Source of the DNA: Bacillota bacterium
GTDB lineage: Bacteria > Bacillota_I > Bacilli_A > Acholeplasmatales > UBA5453
Length of the DNA stretch: 12,459 nt
Assembly (NCBI GenBank): GCA_023436805.1
Contig: JAEZHT010000049.1
Span: 1-12,459, forward strand
Direction: 5' to 3'
Shown here: piece by piece, positions 1 through 7,311 of the stretch
Layout: each line of letters starts with the position of its first letter
Position numbering within the stretch: the stretch's first letter is position 1
Notes under the pieces: model-generated
Told to the model about the DNA's origin: nothing
The model's database searches: none
Seen by the model: only the letters and a program-made list of their open reading frames with translations
Translations under genes and position numbers: made by a program

Positions 1-347
1 TTTTCAATTTAATCGAGCGTCACAATTATGGTGCTGGCTGGAGCATGTTTGAAGGTAAATGGTTGTTTCTTGTTATTGTTACAGTTATCTCGCTGGTTTT
101 CTTTGGCTATTTATATAAATCTGTGGATTTCAAACAAAAATGGGTCTACAGTACCGCGATTTCATTCATGATTGGTGGTACACTGGGTAACTTTATTGAT
201 CGCTTAAGATTGGGTTACGTAGTGGATTTCTTACAATTTATCTTTGGTAGTTACGAATTTCCGACGTTTAATATCGCAGATTCCGCGTTGACGGTGGGTG
301 TGATTTTATTCGCAATCGATGTATTCTTTTTGGAGCAAAAACGATGA
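1..347 (+). CDS. lspA: Signal peptidase II (lipoprotein signal peptidase), 5' end missing
   Basis: This is the membrane aspartyl protease that cuts the signal peptide from diacylated prolipoproteins. The reading frame is open from base 3, so the gene starts upstream of the window and about 115 C-terminal residues remain. The visible part opens with the family signature around the conserved Asn (HNYGAGWS, bases 21-44). It continues through hydrophobic membrane segments to the two catalytic-Asp motifs, GNFIDR and VVDF, and then FNIADS, all in the expected order. An ATG at base 45 is internal and is not the start. The TGA stop overlaps the rluD ATG by 4 bp, so the two genes are probably translationally coupled. 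The lipoprotein encoded at 11100-12026 is a likely substrate in this cell. The family identity is secure. Confidence 0.93.
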   Translation, partial: FNLIERHNYGAGWSMFEGKWLFLVIVTVISLVFFGYLYKSVDFKQKWVYSTAISFMIGGTLGNFIDRLRLGYVVDFLQFIFGSYEFPTFNIADSALTVGVILFAIDVFFLEQKR

Positions 348-1255
348 ATAAATGGGTATTTAATGTAGAAGAATCTCATGTAGGGTTACGTGCCGATGTG
401 TTTGTTGCACAACTCCTCACACAAACCACCCGCAGTCAAATCAAGAAATTATTTGATGCGAAACAAGTACATATCGAAGGTGAACCAATCAAAGCGAGCT
501 ACAACGTTCGATTTGACGATGAACTCACCGTTTATTCAAGTGATGAAGTGGTCAAAATTGACCCCGTCAACTTAAATCTAGAAATTGTATATGAAGATGA
601 CGATGTCGCCGTCGTATACAAACCACAAGGCATGGTTGTCCACCCTGCCGTGAGTTTTAAAGAAGTCACGATGGTTCACGGATTAAAGTACCAAATCAAG
701 TCATTATCTGACATCAATGGTACCTTACGCCCTGGAATTGTACACCGTATTGATAAAGATACTTCGGGTTTATTGTTGGTCGCTAAAACCAATTTCGCCC
801 ATGAGTCTTTGGTGACACAACTTCAAGAAAAAACCGTTAGACGTGTTTATGAAGCCATTTGTTTGAACCCAATAGAAGAAGATTCAGGTACGATTTCTAC
901 CCCAGTAGGTCGTGATGAAATCAACAGGTTGAAAATGGCGGTAACCGATGATGGTAAATTGGCAGTTACCCATTTCAAAGTCGTAAAACGCTTTAAGAAA
1001 CACAACTATATCGAATGCATTTTAGAAACTGGTAGAACCCATCAAATTCGTGTCCACATGCAATACATCGGTCATCCGATTTTAGGCGACCCTTTGTATG
1101 GCAACAAACCCGTCTACGGTGATACAGGACAATTTTTACATGCGAAAACCTTGGGATTCGTACATCCAAGAACAGGTTCTTACCTTGAATTTACCCATGA
1201 ATCACCAGACATTTTCAAGAAAACCTTGGAAAAACTCGAAAACAACGAACTATAA
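344..1255 (+). CDS. rluD: RluD-family 23S rRNA pseudouridine synthase
   Basis: The enzyme isomerises uridine to pseudouridine in large-subunit rRNA and acts in the cytoplasm during ribosome assembly. An S4-like RNA-binding domain fills roughly residues 12-70. The catalytic domain follows, with HRIDKDTSG at 134-142, where Asp137 is the expected nucleophile, and GRTHQIRVHM at 230-239. The length of 303 residues is normal for the RluA/RluD class. The start is the ATG overlapping the lspA stop. A GGAG at 332-335, inside lspA and 8 nt upstream, serves as ribosome binding site. The lspA-rluD order is common in Firmicutes (lspA-ylyB in Bacillus). The exact target uridines cannot be read from sequence, so the RluD name marks the subfamily rather than a proven site. 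Confidence 0.9.
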   Translation: MNKWVFNVEESHVGLRADVFVAQLLTQTTRSQIKKLFDAKQVHIEGEPIKASYNVRFDDELTVYSSDEVVKIDPVNLNLEIVYEDDDVAVVYKPQGMVVHPAVSFKEVTMVHGLKYQIKSLSDINGTLRPGIVHRIDKDTSGLLLVAKTNFAHESLVTQLQEKTVRRVYEAICLNPIEEDSGTISTPVGRDEINRLKMAVTDDGKLAVTHFKVVKRFKKHNYIECILETGRTHQIRVHMQYIGHPILGDPLYGNKPVYGDTGQFLHAKTLGFVHPRTGSYLEFTHESPDIFKKTLEKLENNEL

Positions 1256-1260
1256 AATAA

Positions 1261-1298
1261 AACCTCCACATTTTTGTGGAGGTTAATTTATTTTAATG
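1261..1298. terminator. Shared bidirectional terminator of rluD and rnhC
   Basis: A perfect 10-bp stem pairs 1261-1270 with 1275-1284 around a TTTT loop. A T-rich tail lies to the right for the + strand, and an A-rich stretch at 1252-1260 gives a U-rich tail for the - strand. The two convergent genes end here, and the rnhC stop codon (1283-1285) lies partly inside the stem. Confidence 0.85.
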
Positions 1299-2155
1299 GG
1301 GCCTTCAATTTGATTCTTGGTCAAATTCTTGAAATTGAGTTTGGTGATGGGTGGTAATGCTTGATAGCCTCTGGATTTATAAATCTCAACCAGTTGTTTA
1401 TCAACTTCACTGCCTGCACCTTTCAACAAGTTTAGACCAATGTATTTAGAGAATTGCTGCATCTTCGCGAGGAATGCATATCTAGCGATGATCGAAGCAG
1501 CAGCCACACTGATGTGGACACTTTCTGCTTTGGTGTAAAAATTGATATCACGATAAATCAATTTCTCTGTTTTCAAATAGTTAAAGTAAATCGGTGGTTC
1601 ACAAAACTGATCCAAAATGACAGGTACTTTTTCCGTCAATTTTTCCGAGGTTTTGATGATTGCATGGTTGTGTAAATACGCTTTGATCTTATTCATGTTG
1701 TAACCCTTACGAACCATTTCATTGTATTTCTCAGGGTTTAAGATTAAAATGGAGTGAATCAAACGGTTGGCTAAGATTGGTCCAATCTTAGAAATCATCG
1801 CATCGGTCATCGCTTTAGAGTCTTTGACACCTAAGGATTCTAAGAACGCAATGTCGGTTTTTGACACATATGCACTACAGACCACGATTGGTCCAAAGAG
1901 GTCACCAGTACCAACTTCATCCGACCCAATGGCCGCATACGTTTCTATACCTAAGATGCTCTTGATGTGGCTTAGTTCATGCTCATAATCGCCTTGTAGC
2001 ACAACTTTACCGGTTTTATATGCATGGATTGTAAGTCCATTTTTAACGGCCGAAAACGCAACATACTGATTCGAGTGGTCACGTTCGAACGATTTATATG
2101 CTTGAATCAGTATATTTAATTGTTCGGGTGAAATACTCAAACTGTAATTTGCCAT
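1283..2155 (-). CDS. rnhC: Ribonuclease HIII
   Basis: RNase HIII cleaves the RNA strand of RNA-DNA hybrids, such as R-loops and primer remnants, in the cytoplasm. The protein has 290 residues, normal for the family. The N-terminal 70 or so residues form the TBP-like substrate-binding extension that separates HIII from HII. The catalytic domain then begins with SDEVGTGDLFGP, where Asp79 and Glu80 are the first two acidic ligands. KDSKAM (111-116) and the LDQF motif with Asp182 follow. A fourth acidic ligand is probably Glu186, which I do not assign firmly. The ATG at 2155 is preceded on the minus strand by a TTAGGAGA ribosome binding site. The gene diverges from mutS2 across 63 bp; the rnhC-mutS2-trxA neighbourhood recalls that of Bacillus, where other genes intervene. 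Confidence 0.93.
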   Translation of the reverse strand: MANYSLSISPEQLNILIQAYKSFERDHSNQYVAFSAVKNGLTIHAYKTGKVVLQGDYEHELSHIKSILGIETYAAIGSDEVGTGDLFGPIVVCSAYVSKTDIAFLESLGVKDSKAMTDAMISKIGPILANRLIHSILILNPEKYNEMVRKGYNMNKIKAYLHNHAIIKTSEKLTEKVPVILDQFCEPPIYFNYLKTEKLIYRDINFYTKAESVHISVAAASIIARYAFLAKMQQFSKYIGLNLLKGAGSEVDKQLVEIYKSRGYQALPPITKLNFKNLTKNQIEGPIKIN

Positions 2156-2178
2156 ATATTTTCTCCTAACTGTATATG

Positions 2179-2208
2179 ATTATACCATAAAATTTGATAA
2201 AATGTAAG
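2179..2208 (-). promoter_or_regulatory. rnhC promoter
   Basis: Read on the minus strand, a perfect TATAAT (2179-2184) lies 18 bp from CTTACA (2203-2208, 4 of 6 matches to TTGACA). The -35 half overlaps the mutS2 -10 region, so the two divergent promoters cannot easily be occupied together. Confidence 0.6.
2195..2203 (+). promoter_or_regulatory. mutS2 extended -10 promoter
   Basis: TGATAAAAT is an extended -10 element; no convincing -35 lies at the right distance. The -10 ends only 15 nt before the mutS2 ATG, so the leader would be about 8-9 nt and would begin within or next to the AGAGGTGAT ribosome binding site. Confidence 0.6.
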
Positions 2209-2218
2209 AGGTGATACT

Positions 2219-4534
2219 ATGAGTTACGCTTTCAAAGCGCTCGAGTTTGATGTCGTATTGACGCGAATTTCGAAATATGCGATGTGTCAAACAACCATTC
2301 AAAACATTTTAAATCTAACCCCACTGGACGATTTAGAATCGGTTCAAAGGGAAATTCAGAAAACCAAACAAACCCTAGACTTGATCGCAAGAATGGGGTC
2401 TTTTCCGTTTATTGAAGACTACGATATCGATGATTTATTCAATGCCATCACGATTGGTCAGGTATTATCCATTAAAGATATACTGTCTGTCAGATTGTTC
2501 ATGGTGATGACTAAAGATGTGATTCATGTCTTTAAAGAAATCATCCGCAACAAGATGAATTTTGATGACATCAAATTCATTTATGAACGACTATTTCCGA
2601 CGGAACATCTCGTCTCTTTAATCGATTCGAAGATTGATCCAGATGGGATTGTTTTAGACAGCGCTTCAGAAGCACTTTCAACCATCCGAAAACAACAACG
2701 CCGTTTGGAACAGCAACGTCGTGAAATTTTAAACAGTCTTTTACAAAAACGCGCTTCACAATTAAATGATCAAATGATTGTGATGCGCAATAACCGCTAT
2801 TGCTTACCAGTGAAAGCAGAATATAAAAATACCTTCAAAGGGATCATCCACGATGAATCCTCATCGGGGACCACAGCGTTCATCGAACCCATCGAAACCA
2901 TTGAAAAAACCGTTGAATTGGAACGCTTAATCTTTGCTGAGCAACAAGAAATCATCAAAATTCTCGAAGAAATCACTTCAGAACTTAAAATCGACGTGGC
3001 TGAACTTAAGGGCAATTTAGATGCTTTATTGATTTTAGATTTACTCCAAAGCAAGGCCAAATATGCCTTAGAAATCGATGGTTATGCGGTCAGTATGAAC
3101 GACCAAGGGTTGATTCGCTTGGTCGATGCCAGACACCCACTCATCGATCCAAAAATCGTCGTTCCCATCTCATTAGAGTTGAATGAAATCAAACGTACCA
3201 TATTGATTTCTGGTCCAAATACAGGGGGTAAAACCGTCGCGTTAAAAACAACCGGTTTACTGACTTTGATGGCACAATCCGGTATACTTGTACCGATGAA
3301 ATCGGAAGGTGTCTTGTCGATATTCAAAGGTGTGTATGCCGATATTGGCGATGAACAATCGATTTTACAATCACTATCCACCTTTTCATCCCACATGCGA
3401 AAAATCAAGCACATTGTGGATGTCGCAAGTGACCACATATTGGTCTTATTGGATGAACTCGGCAGTGGAACTGACCCGCAAGAAGGTAGTGCGCTCGCGA
3501 TGGGTATTTTGGACTATTTAGAACCATTTAACCTACGCATGATTGTTACAACCCACTACTCAGAACTTAAAGTATATGCCTATACACACCCACACATCGC
3601 CAACGCCAGTGTGGCATTTGATATCGACACGTTAAAACCGTTATATCGCATCAATTACGGCATCAGTGGGTCCTCAAATGCACTTTATATCGCGAAAAAA
3701 CTCGGACTCAGTGAAGTAGTCATCCGATTGGCACAAGGGTATTCCAACTTGAAAGAGAATGACCTGACCAAATCCATCAAAGCCTTTGAAGATGAGTCTC
3801 TCATCGTCAAACAAAAGGAAGCAGAGTTATCCAAAACGTTATTGGAGATTCAAACGCTTAAACGTGACTATGAAACCAAACTCAATACTTTAGAAGCAGA
3901 AAAAGACGCCATACTTGCGAAAACCAAGGCACAAGCTGACAAACAGATGAAAGCCAACCTTGAGAAAGCGCAAGAATTGATTGAAATCTTATCCATGAAA
4001 GAATTGAAAGACCATGAGATTGCCCAAATCAAATATGAGTTTAAGCAATTGGATTTCGATGACATTCCTAAAGAATTGAACCGAGAATTGAAGGTGGGTG
4101 ACCATGTATTCATCAAGTCTTACGATCAAAATGGCGTCATCACGCAAAAAATCAAGAACCAATTCAAAGTGAAATTTGGCATGTTTGAATTGATGTTTGA
4201 TGGTAAAGATTTGAAACCAACCGAAGAACCCACCATCAGACCGCGTACCATTAAATCCAAAGTCGTAGAAACCAAACCAGTGACAAGTGATGTCAAAATG
4301 GAACTCGATTTAAGAGGATACCGGTTTGAAGATGTGAAAGATGAACTAGAGAAATTCTTAGATAATGCTGTGCTAAATCACATGAGAACCGTTCGGATCA
4401 TTCATGGTTTCGGGACTGGTGCGGTTCGAAAAGCTGTATATGATGTCATTAAGACCTCACCTTATGTGAGCACTTATCGTTACGGTGGTGAGGGTGAAGG
4501 CCTAAACGGTGTGACCATCATTACCTTAAAGTAA
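2219..4534 (+). CDS. mutS2: MutS2 ATPase with C-terminal Smr domain (RqcU)
   Basis: In Bacillus subtilis, MutS2/RqcU splits collided ribosomes and feeds ribosome quality control; older work on the family suggested suppression of recombination. The 771-residue length is close to the usual 780 or so. The N-terminal core and lever region covers about residues 1-300. The ATPase domain has Walker A GPNTGGKT at 332-339 and Walker B ending in Asp412-Glu413 (LLDELGSGTDP). A Lys/Glu-rich helical stretch, likely coiled coil, spans about 520-620, followed by a basic beta-rich linker. The Smr domain begins at LDLRG (696-700), contains HGFGTGAVR and runs to the C-terminus. The MutS mismatch-recognition domain is absent, as expected for MutS2. 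The start is the ATG with AGAGGTGAT 3 nt upstream. The domain set is complete, so the protein should be functional. Confidence 0.95.
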   Translation: MSYAFKALEFDVVLTRISKYAMCQTTIQNILNLTPLDDLESVQREIQKTKQTLDLIARMGSFPFIEDYDIDDLFNAITIGQVLSIKDILSVRLFMVMTKDVIHVFKEIIRNKMNFDDIKFIYERLFPTEHLVSLIDSKIDPDGIVLDSASEALSTIRKQQRRLEQQRREILNSLLQKRASQLNDQMIVMRNNRYCLPVKAEYKNTFKGIIHDESSSGTTAFIEPIETIEKTVELERLIFAEQQEIIKILEEITSELKIDVAELKGNLDALLILDLLQSKAKYALEIDGYAVSMNDQGLIRLVDARHPLIDPKIVVPISLELNEIKRTILISGPNTGGKTVALKTTGLLTLMAQSGILVPMKSEGVLSIFKGVYADIGDEQSILQSLSTFSSHMRKIKHIVDVASDHILVLLDELGSGTDPQEGSALAMGILDYLEPFNLRMIVTTHYSELKVYAYTHPHIANASVAFDIDTLKPLYRINYGISGSSNALYIAKKLGLSEVVIRLAQGYSNLKENDLTKSIKAFEDESLIVKQKEAELSKTLLEIQTLKRDYETKLNTLEAEKDAILAKTKAQADKQMKANLEKAQELIEILSMKELKDHEIAQIKYEFKQLDFDDIPKELNRELKVGDHVFIKSYDQNGVITQKIKNQFKVKFGMFELMFDGKDLKPTEEPTIRPRTIKSKVVETKPVTSDVKMELDLRGYRFEDVKDELEKFLDNAVLNHMRTVRIIHGFGTGAVRKAVYDVIKTSPYVSTYRYGGEGEGLNGVTIITLK

Positions 4535-4546
4535 GTTGCTTTAGGC

Positions 4547-4575
4547 TTGAAAAAAACGGTTACATACTTTATAAT
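4547..4575 (+). promoter_or_regulatory. trxA promoter
   Basis: TTGAAA (4547-4552) and TATAAT (4570-4575) are 17 bp apart, a near-consensus sigma-A-type promoter placing the transcription start near 4582. It lies 12 bp after the mutS2 stop, so trxA can be transcribed independently. It also rules out the in-frame TTG at 4547 as the trxA start. Confidence 0.82.
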
Positions 4576-4609
4576 TGACTTAAGTAAAGATGAAATTGGA
4601 GGGTATTAT

Positions 4610-4927
4610 ATGCTTATTACGTATGACGGCAGTGAATTTGAAAAAGTGATTGGTAGACAAGGTCTTGTCTTGGTCGATTTTTTCGCAACTTGGTGTGGAC
4701 CATGCAAGATGTTGATGCCACAATTGGAAGCATTATCTGAAGAACAACCACAAATTCCTTTTGTTAAAGTTGACATAGATCAATTTAGAGTACTTGCAAA
4801 AGAAACTTATGGCATTACCAGCGTACCTACTTTGATTTTATTTAAAGATGGCGTAGAAGTATCCAGACAAAGCGGTTTCGCACCGAAAGATGCTGTTTGG
4901 AAATGGATTCAAGCAAATAATAAATAA
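4610..4927 (+). CDS. trxA: Thioredoxin
   Basis: Thioredoxin is the cytoplasmic disulfide reductant that is recharged by thioredoxin reductase. The protein is 105 residues, the classic single-domain length. The active site WCGPC lies at 28-32, preceded by the strand VDFFAT, and the conserved cis-Pro is Pro73 in SVPTLI. The start is the ATG at 4610 because GGAGGG (4598-4603) sits 6 nt before it. The frame stays open upstream to a TTG at 4547, but that stretch contains the promoter and would add a 21-residue extension foreign to thioredoxins. The gene follows mutS2 but has its own promoter. Two hairpins follow the stop. There is no signal peptide. Confidence 0.96.
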   Translation: MLITYDGSEFEKVIGRQGLVLVDFFATWCGPCKMLMPQLEALSEEQPQIPFVKVDIDQFRVLAKETYGITSVPTLILFKDGVEVSRQSGFAPKDAVWKWIQANNK

Positions 4928-4929
4928 AA

Positions 4930-4946
4930 ACACGACTCAGTCGTGT
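4930..4946 (-). terminator. Terminator hairpin for the ElaA-like gene
   Basis: ACACGACT (4930-4937) and AGTCGTGT (4939-4946) are perfect inverted repeats; in RNA they give at least 6 bp around a five-base loop. On the minus strand the hairpin is followed by a U-rich tail (complement of 4920-4930), which suits the acetyltransferase gene ending at 4966. On the plus strand the tail is weak, so it is probably not the main trxA terminator. Confidence 0.65.
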
Positions 4947-4956
4947 CTCTTGAAAG

Positions 4957-4987
4957 GTGGTCGAACTAGTTTCGATCACTTTTTTTT
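4957..4987 (+). terminator. trxA terminator embedded in the 3' end of the convergent gene
   Basis: A 9-bp stem pairs 4957-4965 with 4971-4979 (one G-U pair) around CTAGT, followed by eight T residues (4980-4987). It overlaps the last codons and the TAG stop of the minus-strand acetyltransferase, so the hairpin sequence is also coding. Confidence 0.75.
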
Positions 4988-5418
4988 AACAACATGGCAT
5001 AATGGTCAATGCCATCCACCAAATAAATGTCTGATATGACTTTAAATCCAAAACTTTCATAAAACCGTCTCAAGTAGCTTTGTCCTTCAATTTTGATATT
5101 GTTTTCTGTCAATAACAGATAATCGATTGCGGATTGAATCAATGCTTTTGAATACCCTTGGTTACGAACCCTTGGATAAGATACCACGCGTCCTAAAGAG
5201 GCGGCATCATCAAACTTTACCCCTAAGGGTATCGTTCGGACATAAGAAACAACCACATCATTTTCTTTAATGAAGAAGTGTGTGGATTGATAGTCAAGGT
5301 CATCCAAATCTTGATATATCGCTGTTTGTTCAACCACAAACACTTCACTACGTAATTTCAAGATTTGGTATAATTCGATATTGGTTAAATCAGAAAAAGA
5401 TTTTTGATGGATTATCAT
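4966..5418 (-). CDS. ElaA-like GNAT-family N-acetyltransferase
   Basis: This is a cytoplasmic acetyl-CoA-dependent acetyltransferase of the GNAT superfamily; its substrate is unknown. Over 150 residues it follows the ElaA pattern: LRSEVFVVEQ at 22-31, then an acidic DLDDLD stretch, a central strand, and GRVVSYPRVRNQGYSKALI, which carries the acetyl-CoA pyrophosphate loop. In that loop RNQGYS (85-90) matches the R/QxxGxG/A consensus except for Ser in the final position, a mild deviation. The ATG at 5418 is preceded on the minus strand by an AGGTG ribosome binding site. The gene is monocistronic: it converges on trxA and diverges from truB, with no functional link to either. The superfamily is certain; the ElaA assignment is by motif resemblance. 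Confidence 0.85.
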   Translation of the reverse strand: MIIHQKSFSDLTNIELYQILKLRSEVFVVEQTAIYQDLDDLDYQSTHFFIKENDVVVSYVRTIPLGVKFDDAASLGRVVSYPRVRNQGYSKALIQSAIDYLLLTENNIKIEGQSYLRRFYESFGFKVISDIYLVDGIDHYAMLLKKSDRN

Positions 5419-5435
5419 GAAAACACCTCGTATTT

Positions 5436-5441
5436 ATTATA
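5436..5441 (-). promoter_or_regulatory. Probable -10 box of the ElaA-like gene
   Basis: A perfect TATAAT on the minus strand lies 17 bp upstream of the ATG, preceded by TG. The hexamer 17 bp further upstream is a poor match to TTGACA, so only the -10 is supported. Confidence 0.45.
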
Positions 5442-5483
5442 CAGGAAAATGACATTTTTGGGCATAATTCTCACCTTTTATTG

Positions 5484-5489
5484 TATAAT
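5484..5489 (+). promoter_or_regulatory. Probable truB -10 box with very short leader
   Basis: TATAAT ends 15 nt before the truB ATG, the same spacing as for mutS2, and is followed by AAAGAGGTGATAAC. The nearest -35 candidate, TTGGGC at 5458-5463, is 20 bp away and weak. If used, the transcript would begin at about 5495-5497, within the ribosome binding site. Confidence 0.5.
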
Positions 5490-5504
5490 GAAAGAGGTGA
5501 TAAC

Positions 5505-6365
5505 ATGGAAGGTATCTTCTTAATCGATAAACCTGCGGGTATGACGTCATTTGATGTCATTCGCAAGTTACGCAATCAACTCAATACCAAAGAAGTAGGT
5601 CATGCGGGTACATTAGACCCCATGGCGACAGGTCTGTTAGTCGTATTGGTCGGCAAAGCAACCAAACTCTCTGACTTGATGATCTCAGAAACAAAAACAT
5701 ATGAAGGTGCCATCACCTTTGGTTTTTCTACAGATACTTACGACCGAACTGGTAAAGTCGTCGATTCACTCGATACATTTGAATTGAGTGAAACCGAAAT
5801 CGATGAAACCATCAAATCGTTTCTATCTCGCGATTCACAGCTCCCCCCGATTTATTCAGCCATCAAAATTCAAGGTAAAAAATTATATGAATACGCCAGA
5901 GCTGAAAAATCGGTAGAAATCGATGAACGACCGATGGTCATCCATGAATTTGAAAGAACCTCCGCTTATTTGAATCAAACATTCAAATTTGAAATTAAAG
6001 TATCTAAAGGAACCTATATCCGTTCGATAGCCCATGATTTTGGAGTCTCATTGAATATTCCCAGCCATTTAAGCGCACTAAGACGCACACACTCTGGTCG
6101 ATATTCTTTAGCCACCGCATATCGCTTGACTGAAATCGATGAATTTACGATGCCAAATTTCACACTTGAGGATTACGCTAAATCCTTAGATAAAGTCGTT
6201 ATCGATGACTATTTGATTCCACTCATCCGCAATGGGGTCAGACTGGATGAACGCCAAACAATGATTGAAGGTCCATTTACGGCTTATTCAAAAGACAACA
6301 AACCCATCGCGATTTTTAAAAAAGACGGTAAAAATTATAAACCACTGATTCAGTTAGGAGAATGA
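5505..6365 (+). CDS. truB: tRNA pseudouridine-55 synthase
   Basis: TruB makes pseudouridine 55 in the T-loop of nearly all tRNAs and also acts as a tRNA folding chaperone. The ATG at 5505 gives a 286-residue protein. It opens with the typical GIFLIDKPAGMTS and carries GHAGTLDPMATG with catalytic Asp38. YSAIKIQGKKLYEYAR, a conserved TruB segment, follows, then KGTYIRSIAHDFG. The frame remains open to a TTG at 5481, but that TTG overlaps the -10 box, whereas AGAGGTGAT is well placed for 5505. The stop TGA overlaps an ATG at 6362, the upstream candidate start of ribF, so the two genes are closely coupled. truB-ribF is a conserved pair downstream of rbfA in Firmicutes; what lies upstream here instead is a divergent acetyltransferase. 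Confidence 0.95.
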   Translation: MEGIFLIDKPAGMTSFDVIRKLRNQLNTKEVGHAGTLDPMATGLLVVLVGKATKLSDLMISETKTYEGAITFGFSTDTYDRTGKVVDSLDTFELSETEIDETIKSFLSRDSQLPPIYSAIKIQGKKLYEYARAEKSVEIDERPMVIHEFERTSAYLNQTFKFEIKVSKGTYIRSIAHDFGVSLNIPSHLSALRRTHSGRYSLATAYRLTEIDEFTMPNFTLEDYAKSLDKVVIDDYLIPLIRNGVRLDERQTMIEGPFTAYSKDNKPIAIFKKDGKNYKPLIQLGE

Positions 6366-6367
6366 CC

Positions 6368-7261
6368 ATGGATTTACAAATCAATGATTTCCATGCTTTT
6401 AAAAATGACCAACCATTAACGATGACTATCGGTAATTTTGATGGTTTACACTTAGGTCACCAAGCATTGATCACACAAACACAATACCCAGATACTGAAA
6501 GTGCCGTCTTGACATTTTCACCGCATCCCATGAAGGTGTTGCGTGGGATGAAAGATCACGTTATTTTGATGAGTTTGGATAAAAAAATCCATCTGATCGA
6601 ATCGATGGGTGTGGATCACTTGTTCATCGCGAATTTTGATATGCAGATGGCATCCACCTCAAAAGAAGCCTTCATTGAGCGCTTAAAGGCACTCAATGTG
6701 AAACGTTTGGTCTTAGGCATTGACTTCCGATTTGGTTCACATGCCTCTGGGCATGTCGAGGATTTGAAAAAACATTTTGAAGTGATTTTGGTGGACAATG
6801 TTACTCATCAAGATACCCGCATATCAACAACATACATTAAAGACTTATTGTATTCTGGTGAATTGGCCAGAGCTGAATTGTTACTCGGTCGCCCTTACAG
6901 TATTGAAGGTGTCGTCATCCATGGCGATAAAGTCGGTAGAACCTTAGGGATGCCAACTGCGAATCTAGATTTACAAACGTATGTTTTACCGCCCAATGGT
7001 GTGTATTATGTCGATGTTTTATATGAAAATCATTTGTACCCTGGTGCTCTCAATATTGGATACAACCCGACCATTAATTACAGTGTAAAGAAACGGGTTG
7101 AGGTCTATATATTGGACTTCAATGAAATGATTTACGGTAAAAAATTGGAAATATTCTTTAGGTTATATTTAAGACCTGAACAACAGTTTAAATCGAAAGA
7201 AGCCCTCATGGTTCAATTACAAAAAGATATTGAAGATGTGAAACGACTTTCATCCAAATGA
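6368..7261 (+). CDS. ribF: Bifunctional riboflavin kinase / FAD synthetase
   Basis: RibF phosphorylates riboflavin to FMN and adenylylates FMN to FAD. The N-terminal nucleotidyltransferase domain has GNFDGLHLGH at 22-31 with the HxGH signature, followed by FSPHP and GIDFRFG. RISTTYIK (151-158) marks the end of that domain. The C-terminal kinase domain begins at LLGRPYSIEG and includes GRTLGMPTANL at 190-200, with the PTAN motif of riboflavin kinases. The total is 297 residues. I prefer the ATG at 6368 over the one at 6362 because AGGAG (6356-6360) is 7 nt from the former and only 1 nt from the latter. The gene is co-transcribed with truB, and no FMN riboswitch or leader precedes it. Its FAD could supply an ApbE-type flavin transferase if the downstream lipoprotein is flavinylated. 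Confidence 0.95.
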   Translation: MDLQINDFHAFKNDQPLTMTIGNFDGLHLGHQALITQTQYPDTESAVLTFSPHPMKVLRGMKDHVILMSLDKKIHLIESMGVDHLFIANFDMQMASTSKEAFIERLKALNVKRLVLGIDFRFGSHASGHVEDLKKHFEVILVDNVTHQDTRISTTYIKDLLYSGELARAELLLGRPYSIEGVVIHGDKVGRTLGMPTANLDLQTYVLPPNGVYYVDVLYENHLYPGALNIGYNPTINYSVKKRVEVYILDFNEMIYGKKLEIFFRLYLRPEQQFKSKEALMVQLQKDIEDVKRLSSK

Positions 7262-7290
7262 TTGATAACTATTTCCTCGTATGATAAAAT
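7262..7290 (+). promoter_or_regulatory. darA promoter
   Basis: TTGATA (7262-7267) is 17 bp from TAAAAT (7285-7290), which also carries the extended TGA (7282-7284). The -35 box starts at the base directly after the ribF stop codon. Confidence 0.8.
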
Positions 7291-7311
7291 AAACGTAAGG
7301 TGGTGTATATT

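Noticed and set aside
4500..4546. Inverted repeat GCCTAAA/TTTAGGC at the end of mutS2 as a terminator
   Set aside because: The loop is over 30 nt and no T run follows; the trxA -35 box begins immediately after it.
4547..4609. Possible 21-residue N-terminal extension of thioredoxin from TTG 4547
   Set aside because: The segment contains a near-consensus promoter (TTGAAA-17-TATAAT), the predicted transcript starts after it, and a GGAGGG site lies directly before ATG 4610.
5481..5504. Upstream TTG start for truB
   Set aside because: It overlaps the TATAAT box, and the encoded residues do not belong to the TruB N-terminus; AGAGGTGAT fits ATG 5505.
6300..6368. FMN riboswitch before ribF
   Set aside because: ribF directly abuts truB with no leader, and none of the conserved riboswitch segments are present.
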